Shown: positions 40,042 to 48,413 of the stretch, piece by piece
Position numbering within the stretch: position 1 is the first letter of the stretch
Layout: each line of letters starts with the position of its first letter
From: Caulobacter sp. SLTY
Lineage (GTDB): Bacteria > Pseudomonadota > Alphaproteobacteria > Caulobacterales > Caulobacteraceae
Assembly (NCBI RefSeq): GCF_009905535.1
Contig: NZ_JAAALA010000007.1
Coordinates: 1 to 64,000, forward strand
Length of the DNA stretch: 64,000 nucleotides
Direction of reading: 5' to 3'
Notes under the pieces: generated by a model
Told to the model about the DNA's origin: nothing
Seen by the model: only the letters and a program-made list of their open reading frames with translations
Databases searched by the model: none
Translations under genes and position numbers: made by a program

Positions 40042-41189
40042 ATTTGAAGCCGGCGGTCAGGATCCACCGCCGCATCAACGATATCGGCAAGACCGCCTGG
40101 ACCGCCTGCGCCGGCGAGGGCAATCCCTTCGTCGCCTACGACTTCCTGGATGCGCTGGAAGAGAGCGGTTGCGCCAGCGACCGCACTGGCTGGGCCCCGC
40201 ACCACCTGAGCGTCGAGGACGAGGCCGGCGCCGTCGCGGCGGTGATGCCCCTCTACCTGAAGAGCCACAGCCAGGGGGAGTACGTCTTCGACTGGTCCTG
40301 GGCCGACGCCTATGAGCGGGCCGGCGGCCGTTACTACCCTAAGCTCCAGTGCGCCTCGCCCTTCTCGCCGGTGACGGGTCCCCGCCTGCTGGTGCGGCCC
40401 GACGTCGATGCGGACGAGGGCCGGCGGATGCTGCTCGGCGGCGCCCTGACCCTCTGCGAAAAGCTGGACGCCTCGGGCCTGCACGTCACCTTTCCGGAGG
40501 AGGGCGACTGGCGGTTCCTCAGCGAGGCCGGGCTGCTGGCCCGCCAGGACCAGCAGTACCACTGGGTCAACGCCGGTTACGCCACCTTCGACGACTTCCT
40601 GGCTGCCCTGTCGTCGGGGCGGCGCAAGACCATCCGACGGGAGCGCCGCGACGCCCAGGCGGGGATCGAGATCGTCGCTGTCAGCGGCGCCGACCTGACC
40701 GAAGACCACTGGGACGCCTTCTTCGCCTTCTACATGGACACCGGCTCGCGCAAATGGGGCCGCCCCTACCTGAACCGCCGGTTCTTCTCCCTGCTGGGCG
40801 AGCGAATGGCCGACCGCGTCCTGCTGGTGATGGCCAGGCGCGAGGACCGCTGGATCGCCGGCGCCCTCAACCTGATCGGCGACGATTGCCTGTACGGCCG
40901 CAACTGGGGCTGCCTTGAGGAGCGGCCGTTCCTGCATTTCGAGCTCTGCTATTACCAGGCCATCGAACAGGCGATCCGTCTCGGCCTGAAGCGGGTTGAG
41001 GCCGGCGCCCAGGGGCAGCACAAGATCGCCCGCGGCTATCTGCCCTCACCGGTCTACTCCGCTCACTGGATCGCCGACCCGATGCTGCGCGAGCCAGTGG
41101 CGCGGTATCTCGACCAGGAACGGGCGGGGGTCCAGAACGAGATGGCCTGGCTGGTGGAAGAGTACTCGCCGTTCAGGCAAGAGACTTAA
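40038..41189 (+). CDS. FemAB-like / GNAT-superfamily acyltransferase (DUF482, peptidogalycan family)
   Basis: 383 residues from a GTG start. Pattern of the PF04339 family: GNPFVAYDFLDALEESGCA, YVFDWSWADAYERAGGRYYPKLQCASPFSPVTGPRLL, and a second GNAT-like half ending LGLKRVEAGAQGQHKIARGYLP. Related to FemX-type aminoacyl transferases, but substrate and acceptor are unknown. Third gene of the ridA-gdpd cluster, coupled by overlap. Its TAA shares 4 bp with the convergent DUF4287 gene. Confidence 0.85.
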   Translation: MNLKPAVRIHRRINDIGKTAWTACAGEGNPFVAYDFLDALEESGCASDRTGWAPHHLSVEDEAGAVAAVMPLYLKSHSQGEYVFDWSWADAYERAGGRYYPKLQCASPFSPVTGPRLLVRPDVDADEGRRMLLGGALTLCEKLDASGLHVTFPEEGDWRFLSEAGLLARQDQQYHWVNAGYATFDDFLAALSSGRRKTIRRERRDAQAGIEIVAVSGADLTEDHWDAFFAFYMDTGSRKWGRPYLNRRFFSLLGERMADRVLLVMARREDRWIAGALNLIGDDCLYGRNWGCLEERPFLHFELCYYQAIEQAIRLGLKRVEAGAQGQHKIARGYLPSPVYSAHWIADPMLREPVARYLDQERAGVQNEMAWLVEEYSPFRQET

Positions 41190-41755
41190 GACGCGTCCCA
41201 GGACGCCTTGATAAGCTTGACCATTGTCGCGTCCACCTCATCGGGAGAGGCCAGGGTGACAGCCGCCTTCAGCCGCTCCGACCAGCCCTCGTTCCTGTAG
41301 GGCTCGAGGCGGACGTCGGCGTCCGGCGCCACGCAAAGGCCCAACCGGGCCTTGCCGCCCTTCACCGGTCGCACCGAGGCGAACTGGAAGTTCCGGGACC
41401 AGGCGCTGAATCCCTTGCGCTGGCCGGTGACCAGGCCTTCGAAATCCTGCACGACCGCCTCGATCTTCTCGAAGATGGCGGCCGAGGCCGGGTCCTTCCA
41501 CAGGGCGGCGCGCAGGCCGTCGCTGTCATCCCAGCCGAGGGCTTCGGGGAAGGCCTCGTGCAGCACCTGGGCGGCGCGATTGACGCCCAGGCCATGGTGC
41601 GCCTTCAGCCATTCCGTCTGCTTTCGGCGGCCGGTCTCGGGGCAGGTCTTGGCGATGGCGACCCATTCGGAGAGGGTTTTGCCAGTGTCGCGTTCAAGGC
41701 TGGCCTGGACGGACGCGAACCACTTCTTCTGCCGTTCGGTGAGATCTTCGGCCAT
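41186..41755 (-). CDS. DUF4287 / DUF5655 protein
   Basis: 189 residues. An N-terminal DUF4287-type segment (about 5-70: ERQKKWFASVQASLERDTGKTLSEWVAIAKTCP...WLKAHHGLGVNRAAQVLHEAF) is followed by a DUF5655-like domain (about 85-185). No catalytic motif stands out. Probably cytoplasmic. Function unknown. Confidence 0.8.
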   Translation of the reverse strand: MAEDLTERQKKWFASVQASLERDTGKTLSEWVAIAKTCPETGRRKQTEWLKAHHGLGVNRAAQVLHEAFPEALGWDDSDGLRAALWKDPASAAIFEKIEAVVQDFEGLVTGQRKGFSAWSRNFQFASVRPVKGGKARLGLCVAPDADVRLEPYRNEGWSERLKAAVTLASPDEVDATMVKLIKASWDAS

Positions 41756-41810
41756 CGTCTTCCCCCTCGACCCTTGCTATCGAAGCGTCACGGACCCTTG
41801 GGAGTATAGC

Positions 41811-42245
41811 ATGAGCCTCGATGGCCAATACGATGGCGGCAATATCTTCGCCAAGATCATCCGCGGCGAGATTCCCAGCGCGCGGGTGTTCGAGGATGAC
41901 CGGGTGCTGGCTTTCATGGACGCGTTCCCGCAGTCGAAGGGCCATTGCCTGGTCATCTCCAAGGTCTCCGAGGCGCGTAATCTGCTCGAGGTCGAGCCGA
42001 ACGTGCTGGCAGAGGTCATGGCGGCAACCCAGCGGCTAGCGCGGGCGGTGCGGCGCGCTCTGCGCCCGGATGGGATCGTAGTCACCCAGTTCAACGGGGC
42101 GCCGGCGGGACAGACCATCTTTCACCTGCATGTCCATGTCATCCCCCGTTGGGAAGGCGCGGCGATGGGCCGGCATGGCGAAGGCATGGCCGACCCCGCT
42201 GAGCTGAAGGTCCTGGCGGCGCAGATCGCGGCGGCGCTCGATTAG
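41811..42245 (+). CDS. HIT-family hydrolase
   Basis: 144 residues. Hint-type histidine triad FHLHVHVIPR near residue 105, with the preceding FNGAPAGQTIFH and the N-terminal NIFAKIIRGEIPSARVFEDDRVLAFMD. Expected to hydrolyse or transfer nucleoside monophosphates from phosphoramidates or dinucleotides. The stop overlaps the convergent J-domain gene by 4 bp. Confidence 0.93.
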   Translation: MSLDGQYDGGNIFAKIIRGEIPSARVFEDDRVLAFMDAFPQSKGHCLVISKVSEARNLLEVEPNVLAEVMAATQRLARAVRRALRPDGIVVTQFNGAPAGQTIFHLHVHVIPRWEGAAMGRHGEGMADPAELKVLAAQIAAALD

Positions 42246-42661
42246 CGCTTCAGCAGTTGGTCGCGGGCAGCGTTCAGTTGAGCGGCCAGGCCGGTCGTGC
42301 CGCCCTTGTCCGGGTGGGCCAGGCGGATCAGGCGGCTGTAGGCGGCGTTGATCTCTGCCTCGGTGGCGTCCGGGCCGACGCCCAGGATGGCTCGGGCCTC
42401 GGCGTCGCTGGTCTTCAGGCGGGGCGCCTTATTGGCCGGGCTGACGCGGGCGGCCAGGGCCAGGGCGATGCCGGCCGCCGCCAGGGCGCCGGCGATCAGG
42501 GGGCTGCCGCGGGCGCCCATCAACAGGGCTCCCAGGAACGTCAGCGCCGCTAGGCCCCCGGCGGCGATGCGCCAGTCGCGTTTGGCGAGCCGGGGCAGAG
42601 ACCGACGGCCGGTCCAGATCAGCAGGGCGATCACCGCCCCGCCGAGCAACAGATAGATCAT
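42242..42661 (-). CDS. Membrane-anchored J-domain protein
   Basis: 139 residues. Two N-terminal membrane helices (MIYLLLGGAVIALLIW and about 35-70). A short C-terminal J domain at about 88-139 (ARAILGVGPDATEAEINAAYSRLIRLAHPDKGGTTGLAAQLNAARDQLL) carries the HPD tripeptide that stimulates Hsp70 ATPase. This resembles the Tim14/DjlA-like short membrane J proteins of alphaproteobacteria. Partner DnaK is not in the window. It lies 15 bp downstream of mipZ on the same strand. Confidence 0.88.
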   Translation of the reverse strand: MIYLLLGGAVIALLIWTGRRSLPRLAKRDWRIAAGGLAALTFLGALLMGARGSPLIAGALAAAGIALALAARVSPANKAPRLKTSDAEARAILGVGPDATEAEINAAYSRLIRLAHPDKGGTTGLAAQLNAARDQLLKR

Positions 42662-42676
42662 CGGCTCACTCCCCGC

Positions 42677-43516
42677 CTACTCGGCGGCGAGCAACTCATC
42701 GCCCGAGAAGGCCGAAAGGCCAAGCGAATGCATCAGGGCGCGCAGTTCCTGGCGGGCGGCGACGTGGCTGAGCGCCACCGGGATCGGGCGGACCTTGGCC
42801 GACAGGTCGGCGATGGTCAGGCCGAAGGGGAAAAGCTCGCGGTAGATGACACGGTCGCGCAGGCCGGGGCCGGTGCGGAAGCCGACGCGCTTGGCCAGGG
42901 CCATCAGCCGGTCATCGACGCGCTTGCGGTTTCGGGCATCGACCGATGCTAGACGGTTGCGCAGCACCACCCAGTCGAGGGCCTGTCGCTGGCCGGCCAA
43001 GGCGCGCGCCTTGCGGGCCTCCCAGACGGTCTCCGAATAGAGGCTGGGCTTTTCGAGTTCGAGGGTCACCGGGTTGACGCTGCCCAGCATGTCGAAGTCG
43101 ACGAAGCTGTCGTTCATCGGGGTGACGATCAGGTCGGCGCGGGCGTGGGCCGCGCGGCTGAGCGCGGTGTCGCCGCCAGGGGTGTCGATGACCAGGAAGT
43201 CGGCGTCCTGGTGGCCGGCGGCGAAGGCCTGTTCGAAGGCGGCCAGCTGCTGGGCGGCCTCGGCGCGGGCGAGGGCGACGCCATCCTCGGCCGGGTGGCG
43301 GGCGAGGGGCATGGGCAGCGACACATCGGTCTGAGCGGCCAGCCAGGCGGCGCGGTTGCGATAGAACTTGCCGAGCGAGGACTGGCGCAGGTCGAGATCC
43401 ATGATCGCCACCTTCGCACCGCCGTGCAGCAGGGCGGCGGTCAGGTGGATGGCGATGGTGGACTTGCCGGCCCCGCCCTTCTCGTTGCCCACGACGATTA
43501 CGCGGGGTTGTTGCAT
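42677..43516 (-). CDS. mipZ: Division-plane positioning ATPase MipZ
   Basis: 279 residues. ParA/MinD-type deviant Walker A VGNEKGGAGKS (residues 9-19, with the extra Lys13), the switch I/II region MDLDLRQSSLGKFYRNR and DTPGGDTALSRAAHARAD. The long helical C-terminus RVIYRELFPFGLTIADLSAKVRP fits MipZ rather than ParA. In Caulobacter, MipZ binds ParB near the origin and forms a bipolar gradient that inhibits FtsZ, placing the Z ring at mid-cell. The frame is open upstream, but ATG 43516 with GGAGAC before it is the conserved start. A GANTC site lies 26 bp upstream. Confidence 0.95.
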   Translation of the reverse strand: MQQPRVIVVGNEKGGAGKSTIAIHLTAALLHGGAKVAIMDLDLRQSSLGKFYRNRAAWLAAQTDVSLPMPLARHPAEDGVALARAEAAQQLAAFEQAFAAGHQDADFLVIDTPGGDTALSRAAHARADLIVTPMNDSFVDFDMLGSVNPVTLELEKPSLYSETVWEARKARALAGQRQALDWVVLRNRLASVDARNRKRVDDRLMALAKRVGFRTGPGLRDRVIYRELFPFGLTIADLSAKVRPIPVALSHVAARQELRALMHSLGLSAFSGDELLAAE

Positions 43517-43541
43517 GGCGGTCTCCTTCCGCGGCGGCCGC

Positions 43542-43546
43542 GACTC
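43542..43546. promoter_or_regulatory. GANTC (CcrM methylation) site in the mipZ leader/promoter
   Basis: GACTC lies 26-30 bp upstream of the mipZ ATG and is the only GANTC I see between mipZ and panC. In Caulobacter, mipZ is one of the genes whose transcription depends on CcrM methylation through GcrA. The location fits, but no transcription start is mapped here. Confidence 0.5.
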
Positions 43547-43608
43547 ACTGGTCGCAGGCGCTTCACGAGACACCCGCCAGGTCATGGGGGTCAACGCGAC
43601 CCGCCCGG

Positions 43609-43628
43609 TTGTCCACAGGCGTGTGGAC
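43609..43628. promoter_or_regulatory. Inverted DnaA-box-like pair between mipZ and panC
   Basis: TTGTCCACA (43609-43617) differs from the DnaA box TTATCCACA by one base. It is followed after GGCG by TGTGGAC (43622-43628), giving a perfect 7-bp inverted repeat GTCCACA/TGTGGAC. It lies 95 bp from the mipZ start and 76 bp from the panC start. It could bind DnaA or another dimeric regulator. Confidence 0.4.
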
Positions 43629-43703
43629 GCACCCGCCGCGTCTGGACTTGGCACCCCGTCACGCGCCATAAGCCGAACCCCTTACGCCACAAGGAGGCGG
43701 ACC

Positions 43704-44558
43704 ATGGCCGGCAGCCCCCAGATCGTCCGGACTGTACCCGATCTGCGCGCACGGGTCGCGGCCTGGCGCGCGGCAGGCGAAACTGTCGCCATGGTTCCCA
43801 CCATGGGGGCATTGCACGCCGGCCACTTGTCGCTGGTGAAACTGGGGCTGGAGCGGGCGAGCCACGTGGTCGCCTCCATCTTCGTCAACCCGGCCCAGTT
43901 CGCCCCGCACGAGGACTTCGACGCCTATCCGCGCGGCGAAGGACGCGACGCGGCGCTGCTCGGTGAGGCCGGCTGCGCGCTGATCTTCGCGCCGGGCGTG
44001 GCGCAGATGTATCCGCCGGGGTTCGCCACGCGGGTGGCGGTGGACGGGGTCTCGGGGCCGTTGGAAGGGGAGAAGCGGCCGCAATTCTTCGGCGGGGTGG
44101 CGACCGTGGTGGCCAAGCTGCTCATCCAGTGCGGGCCGGACGTCGCCCTGTTCGGGGAGAAGGACTACCAGCAACTCCTGGTCATCAAGCGGATGGCGCG
44201 GGACCTGGACCTGCCGACGGAGATCATCGGGGGGCCGACGGTGCGGGAAGCGGACGGCTTGGCCATGTCTTCGCGCAACGCCTACCTGTCGGTGGAAGAG
44301 CGCAAGACGGCGGCGCTGGTTCCGGTCGTGATGGCCCAGGCGGTGGAGCGGCTGCGCGCCGGCGTCGCGGCCGAGGCTGTGGAGGCGGAGGCGATCGCCC
44401 GGCTGGAAGCGGCGGGCTTTGGGCCGGTCGACTATGTGCAGGCGCATGATGGGGAGACCATGGAGCGGCTGGGGCCGGGACCCGTAGGCGCCGGCGCGCG
44501 GCTGTTCGTGGCGGCGTGGCTGGGCAAGACCCGGCTGATCGACAACTGGGCGGTTTGA
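43704..44558 (+). CDS. panC: Pantothenate synthetase (pantoate--beta-alanine ligase)
   Basis: 284 residues. It joins pantoate and beta-alanine using ATP to form pantothenate for CoA synthesis. HxGH nucleotidyl-transferase motif in VPTMGALHAGHLSLV, then NPAQFAPHEDFDAYPR and GEKDYQQLLVIKRMARDL with the KMSKS-equivalent MSSRNAYLS. ATG 43704 is preceded by AAGGAGG. Divergent from mipZ; convergent with the DUF1489 gene with 1 bp between stops. Confidence 0.97.
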   Translation: MAGSPQIVRTVPDLRARVAAWRAAGETVAMVPTMGALHAGHLSLVKLGLERASHVVASIFVNPAQFAPHEDFDAYPRGEGRDAALLGEAGCALIFAPGVAQMYPPGFATRVAVDGVSGPLEGEKRPQFFGGVATVVAKLLIQCGPDVALFGEKDYQQLLVIKRMARDLDLPTEIIGGPTVREADGLAMSSRNAYLSVEERKTAALVPVVMAQAVERLRAGVAAEAVEAEAIARLEAAGFGPVDYVQAHDGETMERLGPGPVGAGARLFVAAWLGKTRLIDNWAV

Positions 44559-44559
44559 C

Positions 44560-44967
44560 CTACCACGCCCCCAGTTCGCGCAGCTGCTTCGCCAGGTCCT
44601 GATCCATCACCTCCCCTGCCCCGTTGGCGAGGTCAGGCGGGGCGTCCTTGGGGTCGAGGTATCGCCAGCCCTGGAAGGGCCGGCGGAGTTGGGGGGCGGT
44701 TTCGATCAGGTCCGGGGCCAGCATGAAACGCACGGGCTGGTGGCCGGCCTGGCCGGTGAGGATGTCGGTGATGGTCTGGCGAGCGAGGACCTGGCCCTTG
44801 ATCACCCAGTAGAGCGATCCGCCGTCGAGAATTTCGGCCGCGCGTTTGGGCGCCATCCGCGTCGGACAGTAGGACGGATGGCCCTGGGCGGCCCGCTGGG
44901 CGCGCCAGTCGCGCAGCTCCTGAAGGCTTTCGACCCCGACGCAGAGCTTGATGATGTGGAGCGGCAT
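44560..44967 (-). CDS. DUF1489 protein
   Basis: 135 residues beginning MPLHIIKLCVGVESLQELRDW, with PSYCPTRMAPKRAAEILDGGSLYWVIKGQVLARQTI and FQGWRYLDPKDAPPDL. This is the alphaproteobacterial DUF1489 family, of unknown function. A longer upstream frame exists, but the conserved start is at 44967. Confidence 0.88.
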   Translation of the reverse strand: MPLHIIKLCVGVESLQELRDWRAQRAAQGHPSYCPTRMAPKRAAEILDGGSLYWVIKGQVLARQTITDILTGQAGHQPVRFMLAPDLIETAPQLRRPFQGWRYLDPKDAPPDLANGAGEVMDQDLAKQLRELGAW

Positions 44968-45250
44968 GGGGCGGGATTTAAGCCCTGGGGCTACGGATGG
45001 AAGAGCCATCGAAGCGGTTGACCATTATACCGCAATCGGGTTTGGCTAGGGTGTTGTTTTCGCGTGCTTTTGCGTTGGCCGAGTGTCGGCGGATGTGGGT
45101 CGGGGCGTAGGTTGGACTGTAGGTCGACCGACTGCGGATGTGGGTCGAAAACAGCCCGGAGCGACCTACGGGGGGCGACGGTCCAGCCGCGTCGGGGTGC
45201 GGGAATATGTCTAGAGTATTCAAGTTATCCAGGAATTTCCGCCCTTTACT
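44968..45250. other. Gene-free region with a short direct repeat
   Basis: 283 bp, less GC-rich than its surroundings. GCGGATGTGGGTCG occurs at 45089-45102 and again at 45134-45147 (period 45 bp). GTAGGTCG (45119-45126) is matched by CGACCTAC (45162-45169). A minus-strand frame through it encodes a low-complexity THIRSRSTY-type peptide that I do not trust. Probably a decayed repeat. Confidence 0.45.
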
Positions 45251-45378
45251 CCGTCATCCCGGACGACCCGAAAGGGGCGATCCGGGACCCAGGGGCGGTG
45301 CGCACGGCGGCTGAAGCAGCGAGACCACGCCCCCTGGGTCCCGGCTCTCCGGGCTTCGCCCTGCGGCCGGGAAGACGG
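45251..45378. repeat. Foldback repeat copy A
   Basis: 128 bp. Outer arms CCGTCATCCCGG (45251-45262) and CCGGGAAGACGG (45367-45378; one mismatch). Inner arms CCGGGACCCAGGGGC (45282-45296) and its exact complement at 45330-45344. The right arm matches the outer arms of copies B and C; the left arm is diverged between the two paired blocks. It lies 9 bp past the mccA stop, where it could act as an mRNA end hairpin. Confidence 0.85.
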
Positions 45379-45387
45379 TTGTGGGGG

Positions 45388-47379
45388 TCAGGCCGCTTCG
45401 AGCTTCGCCAGCACCACCCCTTCGCTCACCTGCCCACCGGGCACGGCGTTGAGCTCGGCCACGACACCATCGAAGGGGGCGGCCAGGGCGTGTTCCATCT
45501 TCATGGCCTCTAGGACCAGCAGGGTCTGGCCCTTGGTCACCGTGTCGCCGGCCTTGACCGAGACGGAGACGATCTTGCCAGGCATGGGGGAGAGAATGGA
45601 GCCGTCGGATGCCCCGGCCGCGGAGTCGCCGGTCGCCCGGGGCAGGTGGAAGGCGAAGGCGTCGCCGCCCTCGAAGACGATGAACTCATCGTCCGTCGAG
45701 GCGGTCGAAAGCAGGTCCTCGCCGACCCAGACGCCGTCGGACAGCGGGCCGACCTTCACGGTCTCGTCGCCAACCTTGATCGACCACCAGGTCCAGTGGC
45801 CGTCGTGTCCGCCGCTGAGGCCGACGTCAAAGCGCTGGTCGGCCGTGGCGATGCGAAATGGCGCCTGCGCCGAAGCGCTCATGCGAAACCCGGTCAGCCC
45901 CTTCGGCTGAGTATTCCAGGGCGAACCCGCAGCTTGCGGCGCGCCGGAGCGATAGGCCTGTTCGTCGATCAGCCCACCAGCGGCGGCGGCAATGGCGGCC
46001 GAGCTGGGCTCGCGGGCGCCGGCCAGAGAATCCAGGCGAGCCTCGATGAAGCCTGTGTCGACGTCACCGCAGATGAAGTCGGGATGGCTGGCGCAACGGG
46101 ACAGGAAGCCAGCGTTGGTTTTGACCGGCCAGACTTCCACGGTGGCGCAGGCCTGCGCCAAGTCTTCGGCCGCCATTTCGCGATTCTCGGCGTGGACGAT
46201 GATCTTGGCGATCATCGGGTCGTAGAAGGGCGAGACCTCGCCGCCCTGCACGACGGCGCTATCGACCCGGGCTTCGTCGTCGGGCAGGTGAAAGATATCC
46301 AGCGGCCCCGTGCTGGGCAGGAAGCCGGTCGCAGGGTTCTCCGCATACAGCCGCGCCTCCATCGCCCAACCGTCGATCTGCAGCTCGTCCTGCGTCAGCG
46401 GCAGCGGCTCGCCGCTGGCCACCCGCAGCTGCCATTCCACCAGGTCCTGGCCGGTGATCATTTCCGTCACCGGGTGCTCGACCTGCAGCCGGGTGTTCAT
46501 TTCCATGAACCAGATGCGGTCAGCCCGCAGGCCCTCGGACGCGTCGGCGATGAATTCGATGGTGCCGGCGCCTTCGTAGTTGACGGCGCGGGCCGCCTTG
46601 ACGGCCGCCTCGCAGACCACTGCGCGGGTGGCGGCGTCCATGCCGGGGGCCGGGGCTTCCTCGATGACCTTCTGGTGGCGGCGCTGGAGGGAGCAGTCGC
46701 GTTCGAAGAGGTGGACGACGTTGCCGTGCTGGTCGCCAAAGACCTGCACCTCGATGTGGCGGGGGCGGGTGACGTATTTTTCGATCAGCACCTTCTGGTC
46801 GCCGAAGCTGGCGGCGGCCTCGCGCTGGCAGCTGGCCAGGGCGGCGGCGAACTCGCTGGCGTTGAGGACCTTGCGCATGCCCTTGCCGCCGCCGCCGGCC
46901 ACGGCCTTGATCAGCACGGGGTAGCCGATGGCGTCGGCTTCCTTCTGCAGGCGCTCGGGGGACTGGTCGTCGCCGAGGTAGCCGGGGGTGACCGGGACGC
47001 CGGCGTCGGCCATGCGTTTCTTGGCGGCGTCCTTCAGACCCATGGCGTCGATGGCGGCCGGCGGCGGGCCGACCCAGACGAGGCCGGCGTCGATCACCGC
47101 CTGGGCGAAGGCCGCGTTCTCCGACAGGAAGCCGTAGCCGGGGTGTATGGCGGCGGCGTTCGTCTGTCTGGCCGCGGCGAGGATCTTTTCCGGGACCAGG
47201 TAGCTTTCGCGCGCCGGGGACGGGCCGATGTGCACCGCCTCGTCCGCCTCGCGGACGTGGGGGGCGTTGGCGTCGGCGTCCGAGTAGACGGCGATGGTGC
47301 GCACGCCGAGCTTGCGGGCGGTGCGGATGATGCGCCGGGCGATCTCGCCCCGGTTGGCGATCAGGAGACTCTCGATCAT
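45388..47379 (-). CDS. mccA: Methylcrotonyl-CoA carboxylase biotin-carboxylase/carrier subunit
   Basis: 663 residues. Biotin carboxylase domain (about 1-445): LLIANRGEIARRIIRTARKLGV, ATP loop VAGGGGKGMRKV, EKYVTRPRHIEVQVFGD, and RLQVEHPVTEMITGQDLVEWQL. A BT domain follows, then the biotinyl carrier with the biotinylated Lys in LEAMKMEHAL near residue 627. Length and the nearby mccB and liuC-type genes identify it as the leucine-pathway MCC alpha rather than propionyl-CoA carboxylase; a separate pccA lies at 62.5 kb. It carboxylates biotin with bicarbonate and ATP for transfer by MccB. Confidence 0.9.
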   Translation of the reverse strand: MIESLLIANRGEIARRIIRTARKLGVRTIAVYSDADANAPHVREADEAVHIGPSPARESYLVPEKILAAARQTNAAAIHPGYGFLSENAAFAQAVIDAGLVWVGPPPAAIDAMGLKDAAKKRMADAGVPVTPGYLGDDQSPERLQKEADAIGYPVLIKAVAGGGGKGMRKVLNASEFAAALASCQREAAASFGDQKVLIEKYVTRPRHIEVQVFGDQHGNVVHLFERDCSLQRRHQKVIEEAPAPGMDAATRAVVCEAAVKAARAVNYEGAGTIEFIADASEGLRADRIWFMEMNTRLQVEHPVTEMITGQDLVEWQLRVASGEPLPLTQDELQIDGWAMEARLYAENPATGFLPSTGPLDIFHLPDDEARVDSAVVQGGEVSPFYDPMIAKIIVHAENREMAAEDLAQACATVEVWPVKTNAGFLSRCASHPDFICGDVDTGFIEARLDSLAGAREPSSAAIAAAAGGLIDEQAYRSGAPQAAGSPWNTQPKGLTGFRMSASAQAPFRIATADQRFDVGLSGGHDGHWTWWSIKVGDETVKVGPLSDGVWVGEDLLSTASTDDEFIVFEGGDAFAFHLPRATGDSAAGASDGSILSPMPGKIVSVSVKAGDTVTKGQTLLVLEAMKMEHALAAPFDGVVAELNAVPGGQVSEGVVLAKLEAA

Positions 47380-47388
47380 GGGGCCTTC

Positions 47389-48411
47389 TTAGCCGAAGAC
47401 GCCGAGTGCGACGACGGCCGCGAAGAAAAGACCGAGTCCGATAAGCGTGAGGAAGCCCATGAGCATTCCAATGCCGACCGCGCCAGGCCAGCTCATGCTG
47501 TAGGCGACCTTCAGGTGCCGGACGACATGGACGGGGACGAACAGCATCCAGAAGAACGTCCAGACACCGCGCAGGCCTGGCGGCAGCATGAAGCCGAGGG
47601 CGACGAGCAGGGAGAGAAAGCCCAGACCGTACAGCGTTACGGTGGCATGGTCGTAGAGGCTGTAGCCGCGCTTGTAGATCAGCAGAAGCCAAAGGATGGC
47701 CATCGAGACGGGGACCATCAGGAAGCTGAGTTTGTAGAGTAGGGTCTTCACCTTGTAGAAGTAATAGTCGAAATTCTCGACCTTCTTCATGATCACGGCT
47801 TCGGCGTCCGTGGCGAATTTCTCGGGCCCGTCGACGGGTTCGCCCGGATTCGCTTTCATCGCCTCCACGCGCTCGTGCTGCTGCTTCAACATCAGCTCGC
47901 GGGCCTCTTTGCCCTTCACGACATTGACGCCATTGATGTTCACAGCGTCGCCTTCCGGGTAGTGGATCAGCGCCGGGATGGTGAACATCAGGAAGACGGC
48001 GAACAGGAAGATGTGCAGCGGGGCGACATAGCGGGCGCGCTTGCCCTCGATCCAGTCGCGGCTGAGCCGGCCCGGCCGCCAGGCCAGCAGTGGGAGGGTG
48101 CGCCACAGGCGACCGTCGAAGTGCGCGATGCCCTCGACGAACTCGTGCAGCAGATGGCCCAGCTTGTTGTGCAGGTGGGCTTGCTGGCCGCACTCATGGC
48201 AGTAATGGCCGACCAGGGGCGTGACGCAGTTGGCGCAGGTCTTCCCGGGGTCGGCGGGAGCCGGCGGCTGGCCGGGTGTCGGGTGTTCCGGATCGACGGC
48301 GGGACCAGCGGCGGCCTCGGCCGGGGCGGCCTTGGGCGCGCGCGGCTTGCGCGGGCGTTTGGGGGCCGCCGCGGCCTCGGTCGGTTCGGTCGTCTTCGCC
48401 CCCCTCGCCAT
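47389..48411 (-). CDS. DUF3667 membrane protein with zinc ribbon
   Basis: 340 residues. A Lys/Pro/Ala-rich disordered N-terminus (about 1-55), then a zinc ribbon CANC...CHEC (about 59-76). The DUF3667 signature is LLHEFVEGIAHFDGRLWRTLPLLAWRPGRLSRDWIEGKRARYVAPL. Four to five membrane helices follow (LHIFLFAVFLMFTIPALI, FLMVPVSMAILWLLLIY, LGFLSLLVALGFML, GIGMLMGFLTLIGLGLFFAAVVAL). Function unknown. It sits between liuC and mccA with gaps of 2 and 9 bp, so it is read in the same transcript. Confidence 0.87.
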   Translation of the reverse strand: MARGAKTTEPTEAAAAPKRPRKPRAPKAAPAEAAAGPAVDPEHPTPGQPPAPADPGKTCANCVTPLVGHYCHECGQQAHLHNKLGHLLHEFVEGIAHFDGRLWRTLPLLAWRPGRLSRDWIEGKRARYVAPLHIFLFAVFLMFTIPALIHYPEGDAVNINGVNVVKGKEARELMLKQQHERVEAMKANPGEPVDGPEKFATDAEAVIMKKVENFDYYFYKVKTLLYKLSFLMVPVSMAILWLLLIYKRGYSLYDHATVTLYGLGFLSLLVALGFMLPPGLRGVWTFFWMLFVPVHVVRHLKVAYSMSWPGAVGIGMLMGFLTLIGLGLFFAAVVALGVFG

Positions 48412-48413
48412 GG

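Noticed and set aside
44978-45223. Minus-strand 81-codon frame in the DUF1489-mccA gap
   Set aside because: Low-complexity repeats of THIRSRSTY type arise from the direct repeat; no RBS or family pattern.
45646-47742. Long open frame opposite mccA (698 codons)
   Set aside because: Antisense to a full-length, motif-rich mccA; its composition (Gly/Ala/Asp/His rich) is that of a GC3-driven shadow frame.
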